Positions 57,056-64,000 of a stretch of DNA of 64,000 nt are shown in pieces. The number at the start of each line of letters is the position of its first letter. Within the stretch, counting starts at the first letter, position 1. Both the position numbers and the translations under genes were made by a program. Below the pieces are notes generated by a model. It worked only from the letters and a program-made list of their open reading frames with translations. It did not search any database and was not told the origin of the DNA. Source of the stretch: Pseudarthrobacter cellobiosi (lineage in GTDB: Bacteria; Actinomycetota; Actinomycetes; Actinomycetales; Micrococcaceae); the NCBI RefSeq assembly GCF_023913755.1, contig NZ_JAMXBJ010000036.1:1-64000 (forward strand), given 5' to 3'.

Positions 57056-58465
57056 TTTCGCTCGAATCGGGAGTGCTGCTTCAGCTGTAGGCTTCGCAAG
57101 GGTTTTCTCGTTGGTTGCCGCGGCTGTGCAACTTCCGGTTCTCACGAGAATGCTTACTACGGCCGACTTCGCCCTAGTATCACTGTCGATAGCCGCGGGT
57201 CTCTACTTCAGTCTGCTTTCAGCCGAGCGGACGATCCTGCCCTTTCAGCGGTTTCCCGGTTCGTTCGACAACAGACAGAATTTCTTGTTCGCTTTCAACC
57301 GACTCCTCCTGTCAGTTGGCCTACTCGGCGTCCTCGTAATGCTGGGGGGCTTCCTTGTCGGAAGCCCGGACGTAGCCTTCGGGCTGCTGGGGTGGGGGTG
57401 TGGCATTGCTTTCAACCGTCTTGTGGCGACCGCTTGGATCATGTGGGAGAAGCCGTGGCCGTACTCGTGGACCCTAATCTTAGGCACAGGCGTTCGCGTA
57501 GTTGCCTTGATTTGCTCGCTTGCTGTGGGAGTTGCGCCCACAATAGCTGTAGGTCTGGCGGGCCTGCTGTCTGGCGTGGCGGTTCTAGCCGTCGTGCCCC
57601 GGAGCCGTGCCGGAACGCCGGAACTAGGATCGGGGGCGCCGCGGCGTCCTAGGCGTCCCTGGAAGGTCCACGTTGGGATCTCTCTGGCGCTGGCGTCGAT
57701 GGCATTTACAGTCTTATTGAACCTCAACCTGTTGATACTTCCGCTCGCGGCTTCGACAGACGATGTTGGCATATATGCTGCGATGAACCAGGTCGCAACA
57801 CTTACACTGGGTGCGGCGCTCGGCGTAGTCAATACGCTCTTGTATCCCAGGGTCCAGAACATCTGGACTTCTGGGGGGGGCGGAGCTATGTCGATGCGTT
57901 GGTATCCTTCCTCTGTACAATCTCACTGTGCGTGGGCCTCGTTGCCCTCGTCCTGGTTCACCTATTCGGTGAGGTGGTGTTGAACCTGATTGTGGGTCCC
58001 TCGTACACATACGTGCTGGCGCTGAAACTTCAACTGGCAGCAGCCGTTCTGAGTAATGTGGGCCAGTATCTGTCATGGCTCCATCTGCTCAACGTTAAGT
58101 CGAGCCGGATCAGGAACGTGTCCGTGTTGGCCGCAACGACTGGAACCATGGTTTCCTTCTACCTAATTTCGAAATTCGGGCTCACCGGTGCCGGGGTGGG
58201 GATCCTTCTAAGTTTCTTTATCTATGCAGTTCTGATGTCATTTGCGTCGCCGGCAGGCGCGAGAGTTCGACCCCAGATATTCGCATATGCGCTTGCTTCA
58301 TTGGCTGCTGTCTTTGTTGACGGGGGTTTATTCGTAGGACTAATGGCTGGCTTAGCCGTCGCCTTCTCGGTTTTTTCCTGGCGCGCGTACCGCCGGATCC
58401 GCCCTGAGGTGGACGAAGACCGCGAAGCCGTCGCCTCCAAAGAATCAGTTGGGCCGGATGACTAG
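57045..58465 (+). pseudogene. Wzx-type polysaccharide flippase split by a G8 tract
   Basis: Two frames together give one membrane protein of about 470 aa. Frame A starts MGASFARIGSAASAVGFARV, has about nine helices and stays natural to NIWTSG. Beyond the G8 run (57873-57880) it ends in nonsense at 57983. Frame B takes over as RSYVDALVSFLCTISLCVGL and continues to 58465. A run of nine or six Gs would restore one frame. It should export the lipid-linked repeat unit. It may be a phase-variable gene, a true mutation or a sequencing error. Confidence 0.8.
57873..57880 (+). repeat. G8 homopolymer in the flippase gene
   Basis: Eight consecutive Gs at the exact point where the reading frame breaks. 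Slippage by one base would reopen the gene. Confidence 0.85.
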
Positions 58466-58540
58466 GCGCAATCGAGGCGGGTGGCATGGAGTGTCAAGGG
58501 GACTTTTCGTGAGTACACGACGAAGCTTGGAAGTTTTGAA

Positions 58541-59647
58541 TTGAAAAAGCTGGTCTTCTGGCAGAATTGCATCTCTATTCATCAGGCGCCGCTCCTGAGA
58601 GAGTTGAGCGCGACCCCAGGTGTTGACGTCACAGTCATCGCGGACGAGGACATCCCTCTTGAACGGCAGTCTATGGGCTGGGAGACGGCTGATTACGGCT
58701 CCTGCGAGGTGATAATAGGTCCGAGTCCTTCACAGAGGGCGCTGATCCTGAAGAGGCTGAGGAACGCTGATGCTCATTTGTTTTCGGGCCTTGCCTCCTA
58801 CCCGGGACCGACTTCCTCATTCAAGGATTTGCTGAGAGGGAAGCGTAATCATGTTTCTATCATCAGTGAATCTTGGGACCCGAGAGGTGCCCGGGCTAGC
58901 TTGAGAACCCTTCTCTACAAGCATAAGGTGGCCAAATATGGAAATGCTGTCGACTCAATCCTGACCATCGGAGAACTGGCACGCAAGCAATTTGAGCGAG
59001 CAGGGATTGCGTCCGGGAAGCTTCAGCCCTTTGGATATTTTGTTGACAAATCAGAAGCGCTACGGATGCCGACTGAAGGGCGTCCCTTTCGTGTTTTGTT
59101 TGTCGGATCCATGAGCGCACTTAAGAAGCCTCTGATGTTGCTCGAATCTCTGGCGTCCTTCCCCGATCATGACTGGGAACTTCGTTACGTTGGAGAAGGG
59201 TCCGAGCTCGGTAAAGTGCGACGATCGGCGGAGTTCGCTGGTGTTGGACAGCGCGTTTCATTTCTACCGTTCGGTAGTAATCGACAGGTTCGTCAGGAAA
59301 TGGCGGACGCTGACTTGTTGGTCCTTCCAAGCTCCTACGACGGCTGGGGAGTTGTTGTGAACGAGGCGCTCCAATCCGGAACACGAGTGGCAGTCAGTAG
59401 CGCCGCTGGTGCGAGTGAACTTGTGCGGGGTGAGCTCCAGGGTTGGACATTCTCACCAGCCCACCCGACGGAACTGGCAGACGTGATAAGTTCGGCCAGA
59501 CAACAACTCGGGAGTGATCGGCGTCGATTGATTGAATGGTCTGAAACTGCGATATCGCCTCAGGCTGCTGCACAGTACTTGCTTGCCGTGGTCGAGCTCG
59601 ACGGAAGAGGCGAAGACGATGCGAAGGCGGCGCCATGGTTGATCTAG
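58541..59647 (+). CDS. glycosyltransferase family 4
   Basis: A 368-aa GT-B transferase beginning LKKLVFWQNCISIHQAPLLR from a TTG with GGAAG seven bases upstream. A GTG at 58481 would add 20 atypical residues. The C-terminal donor site shows LFVGSMSALKKPLMLLES, RYVGEGSEL and LPSSYDGWGVVVNEALQSG with the conserved EALQSG-type loop. The sugar is unknown. The gene is AT-richer than the upstream operon. Confidence 0.82.
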   Translation: MKKLVFWQNCISIHQAPLLRELSATPGVDVTVIADEDIPLERQSMGWETADYGSCEVIIGPSPSQRALILKRLRNADAHLFSGLASYPGPTSSFKDLLRGKRNHVSIISESWDPRGARASLRTLLYKHKVAKYGNAVDSILTIGELARKQFERAGIASGKLQPFGYFVDKSEALRMPTEGRPFRVLFVGSMSALKKPLMLLESLASFPDHDWELRYVGEGSELGKVRRSAEFAGVGQRVSFLPFGSNRQVRQEMADADLLVLPSSYDGWGVVVNEALQSGTRVAVSSAAGASELVRGELQGWTFSPAHPTELADVISSARQQLGSDRRRLIEWSETAISPQAAAQYLLAVVELDGRGEDDAKAAPWLI

Positions 59648-60963
59648 ATACACGGCGACGAAATGTAAAATTTCGTTCTGCTGCAGGCGTTCTCACTTTT
59701 ATGGCCTGGTTAGTGTCTTGCGCGGCAATCGTAATGGGTCCGTCCTTCATTCTGGGACTTTGCGGCGTCGTTTTGCTCCTTGCGCTTATGGTTGTTAGGG
59801 CCAGTCCGTCGCTTTGGATATTTCTTGCCAGTATTTGTATTGTGCTGTCTTCAAGTTTATGGACTTCAGAATCTGGCGTCCTATCCGCAGCGTATCGATT
59901 TACCGCGATCATCTTCATTATCCTAAGTTTTGTGGCAGGTTCACGGTCTGCGTCCACGTCCGTATCATCAGGCTCACCAAGGATGTACGGGATCCTTGGT
60001 CCCTTGTTCATTTATCTCATTGCAGCCATGCTTGCTCACAATTCTTGGGGCGACTTTATTGGCTATAGTGCTGCGCTAATTATCTTGATGTTTGGCCTCG
60101 GTGTTCTTCCGCGCGTGTCCCCCCAGCACCTGTACTTTGGCTTGTTGGCGGCCCTGCTCGTCGTAGCTGCATCATCTTTAGCGGCCGGAATCATCCTTCC
60201 CGAGACCGCCTTGGCAGGTGGACGCTTGCGTGGATTGACAACGAACGCCAACCTTCTAGGTTTCTACTCGTTCTGTTTGATAGCGCTTGCCATCCTTTAT
60301 AGGCCACGCTCCCTAATTTCTCGAATTGGCCTTTGTGTGGGAATCCTGTCTCTATTCTGGACCGGAAGTCGGGCTAGTCTACTTGCCGTCGGTGTACTTG
60401 TCCTGGGTCGGATTTTTTTCGGTTCAAAGCAGAAGCGTGGTTTGTCTTGGCTACTAATGGGATTTCTTATGCTCACTCTCTTTGCATTGGGAATAGGTGA
60501 TACGTTTTTGGACAAGGCCTTGATCGCAGATTCTAATTCGCGGATTGGTACTTTGAATGAGGCGCAGCGCGTTCTTCAGTTGGCGCCTTGGACGGGTATT
60601 GGTCTGAACGAAAGCGTTGAGGTTGCAAGTAGTCCACTTCGTGCGTTCGTACATGCTGGGTTCTGGGGAGTGATGGCGGTTGCTGCGATGTGGGTTTCCC
60701 TGCTTGTCTCTGGAAAATCCTTTGGCTGGCGCAGCGTGGTACTAGCCTTAGCAGTAATCGCTCATAGTTGCTTTGAGGGTTGGATGCTATCTCCGATCGG
60801 CCCGATATTCATGATCTTCATGCTGATGTGGTTCGCAGTATGCAGGATAGGAACTGCGGCTCAAAAAAACGGCAACCAAGATGCGGCGAGTCCCCTGCGT
60901 CAGCAGCAGGGGGACAATGAGCAACCCCAGCGCCGTCATTCGCCACAAGCTGAGCAGCAATAA
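59635..60963 (+). CDS. O-antigen ligase/polymerase-like membrane protein (Wzy candidate)
   Basis: A 442-aa protein with 10-12 hydrophobic segments and a large extracellular loop (about residues 290-330: DSNSRIGTLNEAQRVLQLAP). NANLLGFYSFCLIALAILY and WTGSRASLLAVGVLVLG resemble the Wzy_C/O-antigen ligase motif. It probably polymerises repeat units outside the membrane. The charged tail is glutamine-rich. Codon use is noticeably AT-richer than the core genes, suggesting transfer. Confidence 0.78.
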   Translation: MVDLDTRRRNVKFRSAAGVLTFMAWLVSCAAIVMGPSFILGLCGVVLLLALMVVRASPSLWIFLASICIVLSSSLWTSESGVLSAAYRFTAIIFIILSFVAGSRSASTSVSSGSPRMYGILGPLFIYLIAAMLAHNSWGDFIGYSAALIILMFGLGVLPRVSPQHLYFGLLAALLVVAASSLAAGIILPETALAGGRLRGLTTNANLLGFYSFCLIALAILYRPRSLISRIGLCVGILSLFWTGSRASLLAVGVLVLGRIFFGSKQKRGLSWLLMGFLMLTLFALGIGDTFLDKALIADSNSRIGTLNEAQRVLQLAPWTGIGLNESVEVASSPLRAFVHAGFWGVMAVAAMWVSLLVSGKSFGWRSVVLALAVIAHSCFEGWMLSPIGPIFMIFMLMWFAVCRIGTAAQKNGNQDAASPLRQQQGDNEQPQRRHSPQAEQQ

Positions 60964-61053
60964 GTCGGCGCGTCCCTTTCGGGTCCAATGGTCGATCCTC
61001 GATAGGCCACAGCGAAGTTCCAGGACATTTACAAGCGAAGAATTGATGGAAAT

Positions 61054-62196
61054 TTGAGAGTCGTAGTTTACAGCGCATTTTTCCCCCCCTCATTTCTGGG
61101 CGGAGGGGCTCTAAAATCGGTATCCGCTATAGTGTCACAAGCACCGGAACGTTTCGATACCACTGTCATCTGTTCTGATACTGATCTTGGTCAGACCACT
61201 CCACTTGACGTTGTGAGAAACGCGCCCACGCGGTGGGAGAGCGCGAGCGTTCTCTACACAACGGTGGGCTCTGCGGTCGACTTAGTGCGGTCTCTCCTTT
61301 ACGCCCGGAATCTCAGACCCGAAATAGTCTACGTTAACAGTTTTTTCGACCCTTTGTTTTCAATCTTGCCATTTATTATTTGGCGCCTGAATCCACTTAG
61401 TCGAACTAGGTTCGTAATTGCGCCACGGGGCGAATTCGGCCCTGCAGCCCTCCTGCTTGGGAAGGAAAAGAAGTCTGCCTTCCTTTTTCTTTTCCGAAGA
61501 ATGTATTCAAGCCAGCGGATCACATGGCATGCATCAAGTCCGATTGAGTCCGAGGATATCCATAAGACCATCGGACAGCAGGTGATGGTCATAGTCCAAG
61601 AGGACAACACGGTTTTACCAGAAGAACCGTTGAGTCCTGCTCGGGGAGGTACAACCCTTCGCGCTGCCGTATTAGGCCGACTTGTTCCCGTAAAGGGTAT
61701 CGAGGAATTATTGATCTCTCTTCGTAATGCACGCGCCCAAATTGTGTTGGATATCTTCGGTCCCGAGGAAGATGCTGAATATTCCAAACGTTGCTATGTA
61801 GTCGCAGAGTCGTTGCCGCCAAATATCACAGTCACATTCAAGGGCAGCCTCGACAGTTCGGTCGTTGTGCAGACTCTCAACGGTTACGATGTCCTCTTGC
61901 ACCCCACTCGGGGAGAAAACTTTTCGCATGTCATCGCTGAGGCGCTTTCTGCCTCACTTCCAGTCATGTGTGCCGACGTTACGCCTTGGACTCCACGATT
62001 AAAGGCCGGAGGGGGTGTCGTACTACCGGAATGCTCCGTGGAGTCTTGGACTTCTGCGGTCTCAGCATATGCAGGACTCCATCCTGATGAGCGGCTCCGT
62101 CGGCGCTTAGAGGCGGGCCGAGCATACAGGTTGTGGAGAAGGTCATCGGCACAGAGGCATCATATTTTTGAGCTCGTTGAAGAGCGCCATTTGTAG
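61054..62196 (+). CDS. glycosyltransferase family 4
   Basis: A 380-aa GT-B protein: MRVVVYSAFFPPSFLGGGAL at the N-terminus, then VIAPRGEFGPAALLLGKEKK, AAVLGRLVPVKGIEELLISL and LHPTRGENFSHVIAEALSAS. It uses a TTG start with a weak ribosome site. It lies 90 bases after the polymerase gene and is the last gene of the polysaccharide operon before the IS elements. It is AT-rich. Confidence 0.85.
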   Translation: MRVVVYSAFFPPSFLGGGALKSVSAIVSQAPERFDTTVICSDTDLGQTTPLDVVRNAPTRWESASVLYTTVGSAVDLVRSLLYARNLRPEIVYVNSFFDPLFSILPFIIWRLNPLSRTRFVIAPRGEFGPAALLLGKEKKSAFLFLFRRMYSSQRITWHASSPIESEDIHKTIGQQVMVIVQEDNTVLPEEPLSPARGGTTLRAAVLGRLVPVKGIEELLISLRNARAQIVLDIFGPEEDAEYSKRCYVVAESLPPNITVTFKGSLDSSVVVQTLNGYDVLLHPTRGENFSHVIAEALSASLPVMCADVTPWTPRLKAGGGVVLPECSVESWTSAVSAYAGLHPDERLRRRLEAGRAYRLWRRSSAQRHHIFELVEERHL

Positions 62197-62458
62197 CGAG
62201 CAGCTGAAACTTAGCAACTCGTTCCTTCCAGAGCGCTAACATCGGCTGTCTTAGCCTTGATCCACCGATCCGCGGTTGGTCCTGCTTGATTTCGGGGCCG
62301 GCCGCGGTTTTGTGGCTTGTATCTCTTGAGTACCCCCTGTTGAGGTGGGTGGTCGTCGTTTACGGGCCCTTCGCAGATTGGTTGGGTCCCCGGATAGAAG
62401 TCCAGTGTTTGTGTGAGTTTCGTGTCCGAGAATGGACACAGGAGGAAATTCACGAATC

Positions 62459-62737
62459 ATGGCACGCAGACACACCCCCGAGCAGGTCATCGCCAAAGTC
62501 CGGCAAGGCCAGAAAATGCTCAATGACGGACGTCCGATGGTCGAGGTCATCAAGGAGCTCCAGGTCACCGAGGCGACCTGGTATCGGTGGCTGAATCAGT
62601 ACGGGTCCGAGAAGAACGCCGAAGCGTCCAAACGGACCAAAGAGTTGGAGAAGGAGAACGCCCGGCTCAAGCGTCTGCTGGCGGAGAAGGAACTGGCCAT
62701 CGACAACCTCAACGAGGTAGCCAAGGGAAAATTCTGA
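62459..62737 (+). CDS. IS3-family transposase OrfA
   Basis: A 92-aa helix-turn-helix protein: MARRHTPEQVIAKVRQGQKM, VIKELQVTEATWYRWLNQYG and a leucine-zipper-like LEKENARLKRLLAEKELAID. Start ATG at 62459 is preceded by GGAGGAAATT. It ends at TGA in GGAAAATTCTGA, where a -1 slip on the A run would produce the OrfAB transposase. Confidence 0.92.
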   Translation: MARRHTPEQVIAKVRQGQKMLNDGRPMVEVIKELQVTEATWYRWLNQYGSEKNAEASKRTKELEKENARLKRLLAEKELAIDNLNEVAKGKF

Positions 62738-63607
62738 GCCCCGAACCCCGCCGCCGTGCCGTGCGCATGGCGGTGGAGAAGTTCGGGGCGTCCGAACGCT
62801 TCGCTTGCGCGGTCCTGGGCCAGAACCGGTCAGCGTTCCGCAAGAGGAAACCCGACATGGGCTTCGAGGAAGCCCAGCTCCGCGCAGCCCTGCGCACCGT
62901 CGCCGGGAAGCACCCCGCTTGGGGCTGGCGGAAGGCCCGCTGGCACCTGCTGGACCAGCCCGAGTGGGACGGCGTGGCGCTGAACCGGAAGCGGGTGCGC
63001 CGGCTCTGGCGCGACGAAGGGCTGACCTGTAAACCAAGGGCGCGGAAGAAGCGCCGCACCGGGCCCGGCGCCGGTGAGCAGAAACGGCTCACGGCCAAGT
63101 ACCCGATGCACGTGGTCAGCTTCGACTTCCAGTCCGATGTGACCTCCTGCGGCCGGCACATCCGGTTCTTCAACGTCATCGACGAATACACCCGCACCGC
63201 GCTGGCCATCATCCCGCGCCGGTCATTCAAAGCCACCGACGTCGTCGCGGTGCTGGAGAACATCATCGCCGAAACCGGCACCGCCCCCGACCTACGTCCG
63301 GTGCGACAACGGGCCGGAATTCACCGCCGCCGCATTGGTCGACTGGTGCAACACCGCCGGGGTCGACACCGCATTCATCGACCCGGGATCGCCTTGGCAG
63401 AACGGCTTCATTGAATCCTTCAACGCCCAATTCAGAAGGGAACATCTCTCCGGAGAAATCATGGACACCATGGCCGAAGCGAAGTATTTGGCCGACGAAT
63501 GGAAAGCTATCTACAATCATGAACGGCCCCACGGATCCCTGGACGGCATGACGCCGAAACGCTACTGGGAAACGTGGACCGAAAAAACCACATTAGCTAT
63601 CGCATAG
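62728..63607 (+). pseudogene. IS3-family transposase OrfB, frameshifted
   Basis: Begins in the -1 frame of OrfA (KILSPEPRRRAVRMAVEKFG). The DDE domain has VSFDFQSDVTSCGRHIRFFN with the first Asp. At a C5 run (63284-63288) the frame breaks: one C less would give TYVRCDNGPEFTAAALVDWC with the second Asp, continuing to SPWQNGFIESFNAQFRREHL with the Glu. The C-terminal frame then runs to 63607. The full catalytic triad is present but split. Confidence 0.85.
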
Positions 63608-63637
63608 ACGCTGGACTGCTAACGGGGGCCCAACCAA

Positions 63638-63723
63638 GCATAAACAGACGGGTATTCGGACAACCGATCCAAGGTCATGCGCACTGCACGGTCACGGACT
63701 TCGGGAGGGAACTGCTTGGGCAT
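63638..63723 (-). pseudogene. fragment of a second IS transposase OrfA
   Basis: Minus strand ATG at 63723 reads MPKQFPPEVRDRAVRMTLDR and on to SEYPSVYA, where the IS3-family element interrupts it. It looks like the N-terminus of an IS3/IS911-type OrfA and belongs to the older element bounded at 62314-62343 and 63772-63801. Confidence 0.7.
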
Positions 63724-63801
63724 AATCACTATCTTTCTCACAGAAGATAGCGGCATCAAACCCGGGACGGTTCAACAGGGGGTACTCAAGAGATACAAGC
63801 C

Positions 63802-64000
63802 GCCAAAGGAGATCACCGAACAGACAGCCGCCCAACTCCCGTTGGTACCGTTCAGCTTGAAAAATTCCGCAGCGGCGGCGGGCTACTCCTCGCGGATAGT
63901 CGCAGCACTTCGCTTGGCAAAGCCCGACATCAAAGTTTTGTGCTTCGTTTGGCTGCAGAGCATTAGCAGGGGAAGAGCGACGAATAGAAAGTATGAAACC
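63802..64000 (+). other. unassigned open frame running off the window
   Basis: A plus-strand frame stays open from the IS edge to base 64000 and reads SLKNSAAAAGYSSRIVAALR, then RLAKPDIKVLCFVWLQSISR. AAGGAG at 63805-63810 could be a ribosome site, but no good start follows at the right distance. It may be a gene interrupted by the IS or chance. Confidence 0.25.

Larger units (their letters stand above)
62378..63637 (+). mobile_element. IS3-family insertion sequence
   Basis: About 1260 bp with OrfA and OrfB in the usual -1 arrangement. The imperfect terminal inverted repeats are TTGGTTGGGTCCCCGGATAG at the left (from 62378) and its partner CTGGACTGCTAACGGGGGCC, continuing to 63637, at the right. 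A clear target duplication was not found. OrfB has a frameshift, so this copy is probably inactive unless helped in trans. Confidence 0.8.
62314..63801. mobile_element. remains of an older IS bounded by 30-bp perfect inverted repeats
   Basis: Bases 62314-62343 (GGCTTGTATCTCTTGAGTAC...) are the exact reverse complement of 63772-63801 over 30 bases. Just inside the right end a minus-strand IS orfA-like start is visible at 63723. Most of this element is missing, and an IS3-family element occupies its centre. The left remnant is only about 64 bases. Nested insertion followed by deletion is the simplest reading. Confidence 0.75.

Noticed and set aside
62378-63637. Target-site duplication of the IS3-family element
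   Set aside because: Flanking bases (CAGA and GCAT) do not give a clear short direct repeat.

Overview
The window is high-GC DNA from a Gram-positive actinobacterium. Gene content and order point to the family Micrococcaceae, probably Arthrobacter or Pseudarthrobacter. Support comes from the GAF-ANTAR regulators, the PaaABCDE epoxidase operon, an IdeR/DtxR-type iron box, LytR-CpsA-Psr proteins and GTG starts in four-base start/stop overlaps. No tRNA, rRNA or CRISPR array was recognised.

Layout. (1) 1-11 kb: a glycine/serine/one-carbon block on the + strand: gcvP (5' end cut by the window), gcvT, gcvH, glyA, sdaA, lipA, a MetF-like reductase, a CycA-type amino-acid permease and purU. Together they import glycine or serine, cleave glycine, interconvert it with serine, deaminate serine to pyruvate, lipoylate GcvH and balance folate one-carbon units. 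(2) 11-17 kb: two GAF-ANTAR regulators flanking a Phd/RelE toxin-antitoxin pair, then a PEP-synthase regulator and ppsA. (3) 17-29.5 kb: an accessory zone. It holds a frameshifted AbiEi-like gene, an XRE-Fic pair with a palindromic operator, a VOC protein and an AraC regulator separated by an AAA ATPase, a SnoaL-like remnant, an 862-aa adenylation/carrier/acyltransferase-3 fusion behind an iron box, two metal-associated lipoproteins, a DUF6153-like protein, a P-type ATPase scrap, a CDF-thioredoxin fusion and a CmtR-like sensor. (4) 29.6-38.1 kb: paaABCDE plus a PaaG-like hydratase. A second AAA ATPase follows, then a diverged second copy of the paaE-paaG end whose paaE is 5'-truncated. (5) 38.2-47 kb: galU, an LCP protein, an Lrp regulator, a wrecked branched-chain 2-oxoacid dehydrogenase operon, an acetyltransferase, an SGNH hydrolase and a dead LCP gene. 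(6) 47.3-62.2 kb: a surface-polysaccharide operon with a Wzz/tyrosine-kinase fusion, WbpM-WbpL-WbpV-like and CapE-CapF-CapG proteins, glycosyltransferases, a Wzx flippase broken at a G8 tract and a Wzy-like polymerase. The last genes are visibly AT-richer. (7) 62.3-63.8 kb: an IS3-family element nested in the remains of another IS.

The most unusual observations are three. Two paralogous AAA ATPase genes each have a 19-bp palindrome just upstream of the start, and each lies between partial duplications of its neighbours. The A-PCP-acyltransferase fusion gene sits behind a 17/19 IdeR/DtxR box. The bkd operon is broken, with an in-frame E1beta-lipoyl fusion and E2 scattered over three places on two strands. 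All family calls come from reading the translated sequence; no database search was run.
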